A stretch of 64,000 bases of DNA from Anas platyrhynchos (lineage: Eukaryota; Chordata; Aves; Anseriformes; Anatidae), in assembly GCF_047663525.1 (NCBI RefSeq), contig NC_092599.1, positions 25,291,501 to 25,355,500 of the forward strand, read 5' to 3'. Below are positions 24,165 through 34,198 of the stretch, piece by piece (the stretch's first letter is position 1; each line of letters begins with the position of its first letter). A program made the translations under genes and the position numbers. The notes under the pieces are model-generated. The model did no database searches. It worked only from the letters and a program-made list of their open reading frames with translations, and was not told where the DNA came from.

Positions 24165-25259
24165 CTGCAAGAAAGTTAAATTTAAAAAGAGATTTTGTTT
24201 GTTTGTTTCTAAGAAAGGTATTTAAAAAAATACTATTCTGCAGGAGCACCTAGAGGAGCTAGCTACAATCGCAGCCAGAAAAACTTATTGCAGACAGCTT
24301 TAATACCGCCAAATTCAAATTGGCTGGTCAACACAATGTTTTGGGGAAAAAAAAAAACAAAACAAACAACTTTCGTCAACCATTTTAATTTTTCTAAGGC
24401 AAGGCTAACTGCCATTCTGTTTGTAGTACCTAATGCCAAGTTCCTCTCCATCTATAATCTTTAACCTGATTAACTCAACTACTGTTTTTTTCCTTATTAT
24501 AACTTAAACCACAAGCTTAGACTTGAAATTATACGGAAAAAAGGTAAAAAGTAGTAACTAGGAATGACGGTACCCCTACAGATACCAGATCTTTTCCTGA
24601 GCAATGTTATCATTCAAAAAACGTGTGAAAAATGGAAGCTGTGAATAGCAACAATCAAACACTTTTCTTTGCAAAACGGAAAAGACATGGATGAATCTGT
24701 GCATTACACAAAGCTCCCCAGATTTCTCTGTTGACTGTAAATATATCAAAATTAATTTCTGTAACATCAGTCACTTCAGCTGCCTCAGGGGATTTGCTTT
24801 TGAAGTCTTTGTTCACACTAGTCCCCTTCTCTATCAGTGCAACAAGTAAGAACTGCATTTTCTACTTTTGCTTTGAAGAAAATGGAGTCAGGATAAAGCT
24901 CACACTTACTTAGATCTCTTGGGGCAAAAGCCTTAGATTTTTCAGATGATCTACAGTAAAAAGCACCTCCACGTCCTTGGGCCACAGAGACTTGGCTTGA
25001 ATCTTCTGCAGGCGGTATCTGGCCCCAGTTTGCGGTGCGTGACATCAGTATTTTAGTACTTGGTTTCTTGGATTTGCCAGACCGCCTTGAAGAGGGCTTT
25101 TTAGACTTTGAAGATTTGGGCTTCTTAACTACGGTCATTGTTGACATCTGCGACAGAGACAGAAGTTCTGGTTGACGTAAGAATATCAAGAAGCATTCCA
25201 AGAAGAAAAGAGTAGCAGAAGTCCTGTCACTTAATCTCAAAGAAACAGCCTTAAGAACT

Positions 25260-26970
25260 AAATCGCTGGTATGAATGATTTAAAAAGAATCCCCAAACTA
25301 AACACACAAAGTGAAAATTTCCATCTAAACTCTATCGGTATTACTTTTAGCTTCTGCAGAACTAGTGGCTGATGCCATTTCTTTCACTTCCATAGGATTT
25401 TAATCCATTACAACTCTGGAGTCTTTTTAATATAAAAATGTAGAAGACATTCTCTGAGGGGAATCAGTTATTTATTGATTTCCAGAGTTGCACAATTATC
25501 TGTTAATTATTACCTATGATCTAATAGATAATTGTTGCAATTATCTATTGCTGGCGTTAGTAACGGAACACTATTACTTCACTGCCTGCGTTTTTCTGTT
25601 TCGTGTGCACAAAGGTACCCAGAACTCACTGCTCCTTTTCTTCTGTCTTTCCAGGGATCGCCCTCTACCTCACTGTCTACTGCACCAATCATGAGGGGGT
25701 TGTTGTTATTCTATAATGAGCCTAGCTTTTAAATACACCTTTTCTGGGCGTCACTTTGTGATAGCAAGTTAATTTGTGAGAGCTCCTCAGTCTACATCAT
25801 GTGGTCGCTTTTTCCAGGTGAAAAAGCGGAGCCGTAAGTGGCAGTACACTAAAGCCCTGGCATGTTGAGATCCAAGAAGAGAGATGTTTGGCCCTCCTTC
25901 TCACTCCTGGGAACCATATACCTCAAAACCCACAGAGGATGGGCTATATCTCAGAGAAATCTTGGGAAAGGAGAGCATGAAGAGCACGTTTGCAAATTTA
26001 TTTCTCCCTGGGCTTCTTCTGCTTCTCCAAGAAATACGAGTTTGAATAGAACTTTGGCAGCAGTACTTCTGGTGTTTTACTCCTACCACATTTAAAACTC
26101 CTACAAAAAACTGAAACGTTAGACTAAAAAGCAGCTCTTTCCGTTCTGCTTTCTAAAGTTGCACGTTTTCCTCATGCAAAACAACAGGGGAATGTAAGCT
26201 AGAAACGGAAATGCTGAATGTAAAACAAAACAAAACAAACCTCAGCCCTCCAGGACAAAAGCCAATAACTGCTACAAAGTCCTTTTTAAAATGCTGATTA
26301 GGTTTCAAGGTGATACCGCTTTAAATAAGCATAATTGTGTGTCCGTAGGCAGAAGCTGAATAATGACAGGATGAACTTCTATACTTCATGTTTTGTTACT
26401 GTCTTACTGTAGCACACAGGGACTTGTTACCTATAGGGAAACCACTAACCTAATGGAGGGTTTAAAACATAAGCTAGTTTGTTATACCAAAATGACTGAG
26501 AGAACAAAGCATAAAGTGCTTTCAGATTTCTAGCACGCCTTGATTGCTATCCATTAAACTTCACACACGTTAAACAAAACACAGTAAATAAGAAAACTCC
26601 TAGTCCCACAGCTGGCAAATTGTGTGCAGAGGTTGTAACTAGAACTTTTTTCCCTTGACATTTTACATTTAAGATTGATTTTAAATCCATTCTATACACA
26701 CTTTCCGTTCCTGAAAAAACAATACGCAAACCTGAAAAATGCATTTACATGAGAAATGAAGTCGTCCTTGTCCGATTGGAAGACTAAGGTGACAGCTCCT
26801 GGGCTCAGGGATTTTCAGATAAGCTCCGATCTTCACCAGTGACAGCTCCTTTTTTCGGATTGAAAGAGAAAATGTTTCAGCAACGCATTGAAAACACATT
26901 TAAGGGACAAGAAACAAAATCAAGACTGCAGTGAGAAGGAGAACAGAAAAACAATACTGGGGAAGAAGAA
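25260..26970. other. USP42-like first intron, no gene recognised
   Basis: This is AT-rich sequence without conserved protein blocks on either strand. Confidence 0.4.
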
Positions 26971-27129
26971 AGGAAAAGGAAAAGGAAAAGGAAAAGGAAA
27001 AGGAAAAGGAAAAGGAAAAGGAAAAGGAAAAGGAAAAGGAAAAGGAAAAGGAAAAGGAAAAGGAAAAGGAAAAGGAAAAGGAAAAGGAAAAGGAAAAGGA
27101 AAAGGAAAAAGGAAAAAGGAAAAAGGAAA
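26971..27129. repeat. (GGAAAA)n hexanucleotide microsatellite
   Basis: About 24 perfect ggaaaa units are followed by three ggaaaaa units. The length is a multiple of three, so both strands show artefactual Lys/Glu/Gly or Phe/Ser/Pro frames. Confidence 0.95.
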
Positions 27130-27814
27130 GGCCTTGATCTTTATACTGACCAATGAGATAAGCCTTACACATTTTTAAGTTTATTTTTGACAACTGAATG
27201 AGGCGTTACCAGGTATTAAGTACGATTCAAGAGCAAATATTAACACTAGAAAGAAGAAATCCGATCCACCACCACTTTTTCAAAATACATCCATTTCTAA
27301 TGTGGAGATAACGTCTCTCTGACAAGGTAGTAGAAAAACTGTAAATACCGACAGAGCTTCCTCTCCCGATGTTCCATATACATACCGATGCTGTTCCTAC
27401 ACCTACGCTCTGAGCATAAATTTATGTTGACATGAGTATCGGGTGTTACTCCTCTCTTTGTTTGCCTTGAGAGACACACCTCTTGTCCACTGAAAAGTAA
27501 ACTCAAGATTCCAGATCAGTTAAGACAGTTGCTATCCCCCCATTCAGAGTTCTGCAGCAGCACTGTTCAGATGTGTTTAGCAGTCTCTTTAGAAAACGTT
27601 ATCACTTAGGACCTGCTTCTCAGTAGGTACACGTTTGGCCTCCGCTTAGCGGAGAGTCAATCCCAGCTTAAGCTTTCGTACAAGAGCCCCTTCACGAAAC
27701 AGACTTGGGCCCTGACATAACTGAGCTTAACCTTTAACCTTGAAGCTTCCTTAAAGAAGGAAGCAGCACCCAGGCCAGGAAATAGAAATTAATTGTCACT
27801 TTACCCTGAAACGC

Positions 27815-28079
27815 AGTGAGCTATTCTGTGCTGGCAGGATTGCTGCCGGGCTGGCCGACGAGGCGGCGGGCAGCTCCCCGGGGCCACAGGGCCTGTCACA
27901 GGGAGCCGCCGGGGGTCTCCAAGGTCCGGGAACAGCGGCAACAGCGGCAACAGCGAGGACAGAGGGGACAGCAGCAACAGCAGCAGCCACCTCAGCCAGG
28001 GCCGTCTCCACAACCGCCAAAACGGTCTCGGAATGCTGCCGAACTCGGAGCTCCAGCGTGACGCCTTTTGAACCTGGCC
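27815..28079. other. GC-rich unique segment joined to the USP42-like copy C
   Basis: This stretch includes agcggcaacagcggcaacag and agcagcaacagcagcagcc runs. It ends abruptly where copy C begins. The minus-strand frame of copy C reads on into it (GQVQKASRWSSEFGS and further), giving a chimeric open frame of unknown meaning. Confidence 0.5.
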
Positions 28080-29211
28080 GCTGGAAGGACCTGCTTTTTG
28101 ACTCTCCTTCTCTTCACTAGGAGCATGTTCCCTCTTGCTTTGGTAATGCTCTTTCTCAGTGTTTTTAGTCTTGTCCTTTCTACCTTGGCATCTCTCTGCA
28201 ATAGCTGAGGAGGAAAGCTTTTTAGAGCTACATTCAGTGTCACACTTGAGAGAGGAAGTTTGCCGCAATTTCTCACCAGGCTCAGAAGACTCTTTGCCGT
28301 ACAAAACATTTTCTTTTGAAATGAGGTCACGTTCTTTTGATCTTCTTGGTTTCTCCTTGTCTCCACCATCATCACATTGGTACTCTGCGAGGTATTCATC
28401 CTTCCCAGTAGATTTCAGAGGGTCCGCGACACTGCACAAAATAAAATCACATTTCTCACTTCTGCTGAAGGACGTGAAGATTAACAGTAAAACCTTCCAA
28501 AGGCAAACAAACAAACAAAAACCTCCAGACTACAGGAACACTCGCAAAGATATGCCATTTAGAAACCTCTCCTGTGATTAGGACACCTTCTCCAGCTCCC
28601 AGAGAAAGTGTTTTTTCCCCTCTTGCTTCTGAAGCCATTGCACTAAAAAAGCAAACGCATCTGTCTCCCTCCACATGCTGCTGCTCTGAATAAGAGCCAG
28701 AAGGTTGAAAACCACCCTATTTGGTCTCACAACATAGCCGAAAAAAACACCAGTTGAAACAGAGTTTTCTACCTCTCTCCCACAAATTTACATTCACATA
28801 TCCTGTGACTGCAAAAATAGAAGGCGGGGCTCAGGAGGAACAGCCAGTGTTGGAAATGAAAAAAAGCAGCCTCTTTCTTCAGAGTCTTAAGCCTATGCTA
28901 CTAAGAAAAACAAAACAAAACAAAACAAAACAAAAGGAGAGGAGAACAACAGCGGGAAATTTACCTATTCTCCAGGTGTTCAATTGCAAAGCCTCCTCTG
29001 GAGGATCAACAGCTGTGAATTCAGCGTGCTTAGGAGAAATCAGATCTACGTCTGAACCACAACTACTTCAGTAGCATCACTAACTTATGTTACTCTGAAG
29101 AAGCAGTCAGCACCGTTTCTATGTTAGGAAATAGCTGAACACAGTCTGTTATTCACAGGAATTATTCAGGCAGACTTCTTTAGGAAGGCTGGGTTTCACT
29201 AGAACATTACT
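28080..29211 (-). pseudogene. Duplicated USP42-like C-terminal block, copy C
   Basis: Homology to copy A runs from ctggaaggacctgc to agaacattact. It includes the acceptor, about 115 codons of the Lys/Ser/Glu-rich exon and the intron behind it. It also contains the first 40 or so bases of block X at 29,170-29,211, so it was copied from the A/X' junction rather than from B. Confidence 0.85.
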
Positions 29212-30958
29212 CCGCGAGTCCCTTCTATTCCTTTTCCCCTTAGAATCTGGGGATGTTTCAGCTAAAAAGGAGGGCAGAAACACTCTCCGTAGGTCTCCAC
29301 CATGTAGTAAAACAGTGCTGTGTACCTGGTTAACCTCTGCAGCCAGCAAAGCATTTCTATTTGCAGCAGTGCCCTGACCCCAGCCTCTTGCTGAGCTCCG
29401 TCCTGTGCTGCTCGGATGCTCCCGCTGCTCAGACACGGGGGCTTAGAGAGCCACCGGGCCAGCACAAGCCCCCGAGCTCACTGTCAAACTTCACTTTTGG
29501 CATCTTTCACTTCACCAGCGCCACCGGACGAGGAGCCCAGCAATGCCTGACGCCGCTCCGGGCTCACCTAAACGCGGGGCAGGAAATTCAGATTCAAAGC
29601 TGCGAAGGTTTTTCTTAGTGAAAGCATGGAATGAGTGGCCATCGGTGACTAACCTTACAGGAAGGCATTCACTTTGTGAATGCTGCAGTGAGTGAAGACT
29701 GAAGGCGTTTTCTGAGTGACCTAAGGAGAGCCCTCCCCGAAAAGCAGGACGTTTTATTGTCTATGTAACATCTCCTTTGAAGGCTCGAGCACGAGATCCA
29801 CCAGGTTTAAAGTCTCAAGACACGGATCTGCCACCACAGAAGCAATACATTTCATCTACTAAGCCTAAATACCATATTTTGCCTCCTCTGTAGGTTTAAA
29901 AAAACACGGCCACGCTTGAAGGAATGCATTCTCAGATATTCTACGTATTTACAGTGCTTTAATTAATACCACAGACATGTTGTGCTGTTTAGGGGAATTT
30001 GCAATTACATTTTCATTTCCAACCAAACGCAGCCTGACACAAATTGGGAGCAACAGGAACTAATCATCTGGAAGCCGGGATATGCATCATTCGCCATTTT
30101 CTAAGAAAATGACAAAAATATAAAACCCCAGCAGTCTGAGAACGTGAGCATTGAGGTAAAGGCCTGATCAAACAAACGCGCCCAACTATGATTTGTCCTT
30201 TTAACTCAGCAAAAGTCTGCAAACTGCCATGGTAGCAAATGAGGAGAAGGAGCTGGTATTTACAGAAGTTGCAGCTGAAGATTCAGATAAACCATTCGGG
30301 TCGACGCTCCCTTCCTGCAGGTTTAAGCTGCGGTCACATCGCCTATTTCAAACCCTTTTGATTTCTACCAGTCACCCCACCTATTTTGCACGTTTTCCAA
30401 TCAATGAATTCGCTACATGATTTCTGGGGCACAAGAGCAGGCCTGGTGAAGAGGAGCATGCCTGGGGCCATCATTCAATCAAATCAAAAGCGTCCAGGAG
30501 AAGCCCGGTTTCTGCTAAGAAGCAGAAACCCCCCGAGTTTTCAGGCGGGCTCCGCTCAGCTCCCCTTGTGACTGCTGCTCGGGACACGACCCTGCCTTGC
30601 TCAGCACCCTCGACTCCAGCAGGTGCTGCTGCTGGCAGCTGCCCTATGTATACAAAAAAAGAAGAAACCAACACAGTATTTTCCTGCTTTTAAGTATATC
30701 CCAAAGATTTACTAGGCATTGTGACGTTCTGCAGAAGCCCACAGCTGTAACTAAGGTTTGTGGGGTGTAGAGGGGCTGGGGGCTAAACAAGGCCAAGAAG
30801 AGCCACATCTCCTCCCCATTTGTCTCCCCTGTACTCTTTTTAGGACATCCAACATTCCCAGATCTCGTTTTGTCCCAGTGACCAAACAGGAGCCTGGCAC
30901 TCATGCACTACGCCTTAAAACCTCTACAAACCGTGCGCCTAAGTCACAGCACTCATTA
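29212..30958. other. Presumed USP42-like intron 1, no gene recognised
   Basis: This is unique sequence of moderate GC without conserved blocks, up to the ERV integration site. Confidence 0.4.
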
Positions 30959-30964
30959 TAAGCC

Positions 30965-31345
30965 TGTTGAGGGATTTCTTGAAACAGCAAAAATCCCATG
31001 GCTTGCTGTAGCTGAGCAAACCAAGCTACCAGGGCAACTATGAGAAGTTCCCATGACAGTGTTCCCACATCGCCCAATTGAGGAATTCAGAAAAATATTG
31101 TTACCAGTAGCTGGCTTCAAGGACAAGGTCTATGTGACTGCTAATCACAAGGGGGTTGTTTTCTTGCAGGTGGGGTTGTTTTCTTGCAGTTGTTTGTCTG
31201 AGTGCTTTTGACCAATAATCTTGTGTGAAACACTGTCCACCCCTGTTAAGTTCTCTATAAAAGTTGGGCTATTCGGGCAATAAAATGGAGCATGATCTGA
31301 CTCTACTGTGTGTCTGTCGTGCTTTCGGCCGTGCTTCCTGCAACA
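30965..31345 (+). repeat. 5' LTR of the VLDLR-ERV
   Basis: It begins TGTTGAGGG and ends GCAACA. It holds a CCAAT box (31212-31216), a TATA box (tataaaa, 31256-31262) and a poly(A) signal aataaa (31279-31284), giving a short R/U5. A ggggttgttttcttgcag word is present twice in U3. Confidence 0.95.
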
Positions 31346-31347
31346 TA

Positions 31348-31365
31348 TGGCGCCCGAACAGGCTG
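31348..31365 (+). other. Primer-binding site, tRNA-Lys-like
   Basis: tggcgcccgaacagg starts two bases after the LTR. This is the lysine-tRNA type of site, not the tryptophan type usual for alpharetroviruses. Confidence 0.8.
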
Positions 31366-31668
31366 ATACCTGAACAGGACCCGAACAGGACATCGCAGCT
31401 TCGCCGGGACAAACATCGCAGCGCAGCGGGACACCAGCAGCACCGGCACATCGGAACGCAGGGGGACCAGGAAACCAGCGGCACCGGGACCGGCGGCGCC
31501 GGGACCAGCGGCGCCGCGATCTCGCCGCGCTGTCGGGACTTCGGAGCACCCATCCGACCGGCGCTTGAGCAGACCAGACACCGGCCAGGAAACACGGTAC
31601 ACAGGCCTCACGGTGAGACGCGGTACTCCCGCTGAGAGACGCAGAAAACGGTGGGAAACGGGGTTTTG

Positions 31669-31917
31669 CGGCGGGACGTGGAATTGCGGAGGGCCGCGGG
31701 AAACGGAGTTGCGGCGGGACGTGGAATTGCGGAGGGCCGCGGGAAACGGAGTCGCGGCGGGACGTGGAATTGCGGAGGGCCGCGGGAAACGGAGTCGCGG
31801 CGGGACGTGGAATTGCGGAGGGCCGCGGGAAACGGAGTCGCGGCGGGACGTGGAATTGCGGAGGGCCGCGGGAAACGGAGTCGCGGCGGGACGTGGAATT
31901 GCGGAGGGCCGCGGGAA
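31669..31917 (+). repeat. 43-bp minisatellite in the ERV leader, about 6 copies
   Basis: Units of gcggcgggacgtggaattgc followed by ggagggccgcgggaaacggagtc are spaced by 43 bp. Because 43 is not a multiple of three, the same peptide pattern rotates through all frames, so the open frames here are not evidence of coding. Confidence 0.9.
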
Positions 31918-32075
31918 ATTGACGTGATCACGGTGCGATGCGGGACATCCGAGATCGAGCTGCTACGGGAGACCAGAGACATCAGTGGACAACGGCAGCC
32001 GACCCTCACCGTGTGGCGAGTCGGCACAGAGCAGAGGGGCGGACATCAGGACCCTGCAGCCTGTCTGACGTAACC

Positions 32076-33002
32076 ATGGAGGCAGCGGCGGCTGTGCTGC
32101 TTCTCTTTGGCATTCTTTTTATAAGAGGTTTATCTTGCAATGCAAAAAAGACTATTCGTCCCCAGATCGGTGTTATAACTATGTTTCTGGATAACATTCC
32201 GTGGGGTTGCCTCAGTCTACGGACTATTAATGACGATTTAGCTCTATTGCAGAGCAGGAGTGCAGAGACGCAGATTACACTGCCAAATGACCACCGTCAG
32301 GCTCGTTCACAAACAGCTTCTAGGATTGCAGCCGGCACTGCCTGCAGCCGTATAGCAGACGTTACACTCTCTTTCCTAACTAGTAATCATGTGTCTTATC
32401 CATTTGTGGTGAATGGTCAGTGGCAAAAAGAAAAGGGGGAGAGTAAGGGGCGGCAAAGACAGAAACGGTACCAGGAGGATGCCACTGACACTACTAGCAC
32501 GGGTAATAGGAGTAGTATAAGTGACATAGGTGCAGGGCGGCGGCAGGCACTGCCGCGCTGTGGGGCATTCTGCCTGCTGCTCGCCCTCACCTGCCTATGC
32601 ACTGCTGCCGACAGTGCTAGAGCAAAATGTGAAGACTGCTCAGACGGCAGTGATGAGAGTGCTTGTGTGAAGAAGACGTGTGCTGAATCTGACTTTGTGT
32701 GCAACAGTGGTCAGTGTGTGCCAAACAGATGGCAGTGTGATGGGGATCCGGACTGTGAAAATGGGTCTGATGAGATTGCTGATCTGTGTTATATGAGAAC
32801 ATGCCAGGTAAATGAAATCAGCTGTGGTCCTCAGTCAACCCAGTGTATCCTGGTGTCCTGGAAATGTGATGGTGAAAAAGACTGTAACAGAGATCCTGAT
32901 TGCAAGGATGGAAGTGATGAAATTAACTGCCCTTCTCAGACCTGCAGGCCAGACCAGTTCAGATGTGAAGATGGGAACTGTGTCCATGGGAGTAGGCAGT
33001 GA
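32076..33002 (+). CDS. ERV-encoded leader plus VLDLR-derived ectodomain, ends at an in-frame TGA
   Basis: The ATG (accATGg, strong context) opens a 308-codon frame. Residues 1-20 form a signal-peptide-like hydrophobic start ([20 protein letters not shown]). The next ~130 residues are unrecognised and contain a furin-like RQKR (codons 128-131). From about 32520 the sequence is VLDLR: a second signal-like segment ([20 protein letters not shown]), then AKCE fused to the end of class A repeat 1, repeat 2 ([20 protein letters not shown]), repeat 3 fused to repeat 7, and the start of repeat 8. There are no introns, so it derives from spliced RNA. The class A Cys and DGSDE calcium motifs are mostly kept. 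The TGA at 33000-33002 replaces a conserved Cys codon of repeat 8, and the frame continues beyond it. Confidence 0.85.
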   Translation: MEAAAAVLLLFGILFIRGLSCNAKKTIRPQIGVITMFLDNIPWGCLSLRTINDDLALLQSRSAETQITLPNDHRQARSQTASRIAAGTACSRIADVTLSFLTSNHVSYPFVVNGQWQKEKGESKGRQRQKRYQEDATDTTSTGNRSSISDIGAGRRQALPRCGAFCLLLALTCLCTAADSARAKCEDCSDGSDESACVKKTCAESDFVCNSGQCVPNRWQCDGDPDCENGSDEIADLCYMRTCQVNEISCGPQSTQCILVSWKCDGEKDCNRDPDCKDGSDEINCPSQTCRPDQFRCEDGNCVHGSRQ

Positions 33003-34139
33003 AGTGGTGTGAGAGACTGTCTGGATGGCACTGATGAAGCAAACTGTAATGATGTTATTCAGTGCTCAGGACCTGGCAAATTCAAGTGCAGAAGTGGAGA
33101 ATGCATAGATATCAATAAAGTGTGTAACCAGCAGAGAGACTGCAAGGACTGGGGTGATGAGCCCCTGAAGGAATGCAACATACATGAATGTGACTGTCCA
33201 GCTGGGTTTGAGTTTGTAGACAAGAGAAACTGTGGAGATATTGATGAATGTCAAAACCCTGGTATCTGTAGTCAAATCTGTATCAACCTGAAAGGTGGCT
33301 ACAAATGTGAATGTAGCCGTGGCTATCAGGTGAATCCTGCTACAGGAACCGGGAAAGGGCCATACTGGTACAAAAACACAAATAACACCTGTGATTACAA
33401 TGACGCTGCTAAGCAGGGTTTAGGGGTTTGTAGCATGGAGACAAGGGGTAACAATTACAGTGTTTGGAACAATTGTGCAGCTTTGGCCTTACCTCCTGAT
33501 GTGCTTCTGATTTGTGGGGATGGGGCCTGGCAAGGTATCCCTGCAAATGCTATCAGATGTCCATGTTACTTAGATAAACTCATTGTATTTGCTCCTAGCT
33601 TGTTACAGTTGCGTGAGATCACCAGACATAAATGGGCATTGCTTGCATCGGATTGCAATGATAATGTTGAATTGTGTGGGGTTGCAGCTAGAGCGGCATT
33701 GGCAATTTCAGTGCCTGGGGTGGCATCTGCGGCCGCACGTAACAACTTAGAAAAATTGGTATGCTGGGCCAAGAGGCAAGCCTATGCCACGACAGAGATA
33801 CTTGAGGAGATGTTACCAGATCAAAATAGTCTGCGACATCTGCTTTTACAGGATCAAGCTGCTATTGACATCTTGCTTTTGGCTCAAAGGAATGGGTGTG
33901 AGGACTTTAAGGGAATGTACTGTTTAAACCTTTCTGATCATAATGAGTCAATTCACAAATCCATTACTTTCCTGAAAGAGCATATGAGAAAGATTCAGTA
34001 TGGTATCAATCCTTTCAATCAATGGTTCACTGACTTGTTTGAAACAAGGTGTAGATGGTTGCTGGGTTTAGTCACAAGGGGATTAAGGATTTGGTTTATG
34101 GTGGTGGTAATCATCGTTGTGTGTTGTAAGTATAGCTAA
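33003..34139 (+). pseudogene. Continuation of the fusion: VLDLR class A/EGF modules joined to Env C-terminal region
   Basis: This part is in the same frame as 32076 but lies after the TGA. It finishes class A repeat 8, then [20 protein letters not shown], a shortened EGF-A and a complete EGF-B ([20 protein letters not shown]). VLDLR similarity stops near 33346. Env follows: a surface-subunit tail, a putative internal fusion peptide between cysteines ([20 protein letters not shown]), a heptad-rich stretch, CEDFKGMYC (33897-33923), and a membrane anchor ([12 protein letters not shown]) with a short tail ending at TAA 34137-34139. The ordinary CX6CC motif has Tyr in place of the penultimate Cys. 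No canonical furin site precedes the fusion peptide. With the upstream stop, this part would need readthrough or an internal start. Confidence 0.8.
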
Positions 34140-34180
34140 AGAGTCACTTGTAAAACTGCTGTGTCGGGCTTGGTTTGCTC

Positions 34181-34198
34181 AAAAGAAGAAGGGGGAGT
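34181..34198 (+). other. Polypurine tract of the VLDLR-ERV
   Basis: aaaagaagaagggggagt lies immediately 5' of the 3' LTR, the expected plus-strand primer. Confidence 0.85.

Larger units (their letters stand above)
14382..25147 (-). pseudogene. USP42-like: USP42-like ubiquitin-specific protease, diverged and disrupted
   Basis: USP42 removes ubiquitin from proteins in the nucleus. Minus-strand exons with matching phases are 25147-24910, 24164-23964, 23373-23263, 23103-23001, 22796-22729, 22572-22502, 21969-21549, 20631-20520, 20142-20002, 19807-19707, 19243-19102, 18421-~17714, 17340-17252, 16364-15263 and 14653-14382. The start is MSTMTVVKKPKS; human USP42 begins at the equivalent of the second Met (25138). 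The Cys box [18 protein letters not shown], the [11 protein letters not shown] block, the CxxC pairs (CLNC, CSEC), the His box [10 protein letters not shown] and NGLWYQMND are all present. Lesions: a CR1 inside exon 7 puts a TAG right after GENCYKS. Exon 12 reads into TAG at 17713-17711 with no GT donor nearby. Exon 14 has lost frame in its Lys-rich end, so it stops at 15290-15292 although the donor and exon 15 still fit the old frame. The family's terminal exon was not found. Confidence 0.85.

Noticed and set aside
26888-27193. Lys/Glu/Gly and Phe/Ser/Pro proteins at the GGAAAA repeat
   Set aside because: Artefact of a hexanucleotide microsatellite.
31565-32073. Open frames across the ERV leader on both strands
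   Set aside because: The 43-bp repeat makes the same peptides in all frames; there is no independent sign of coding.
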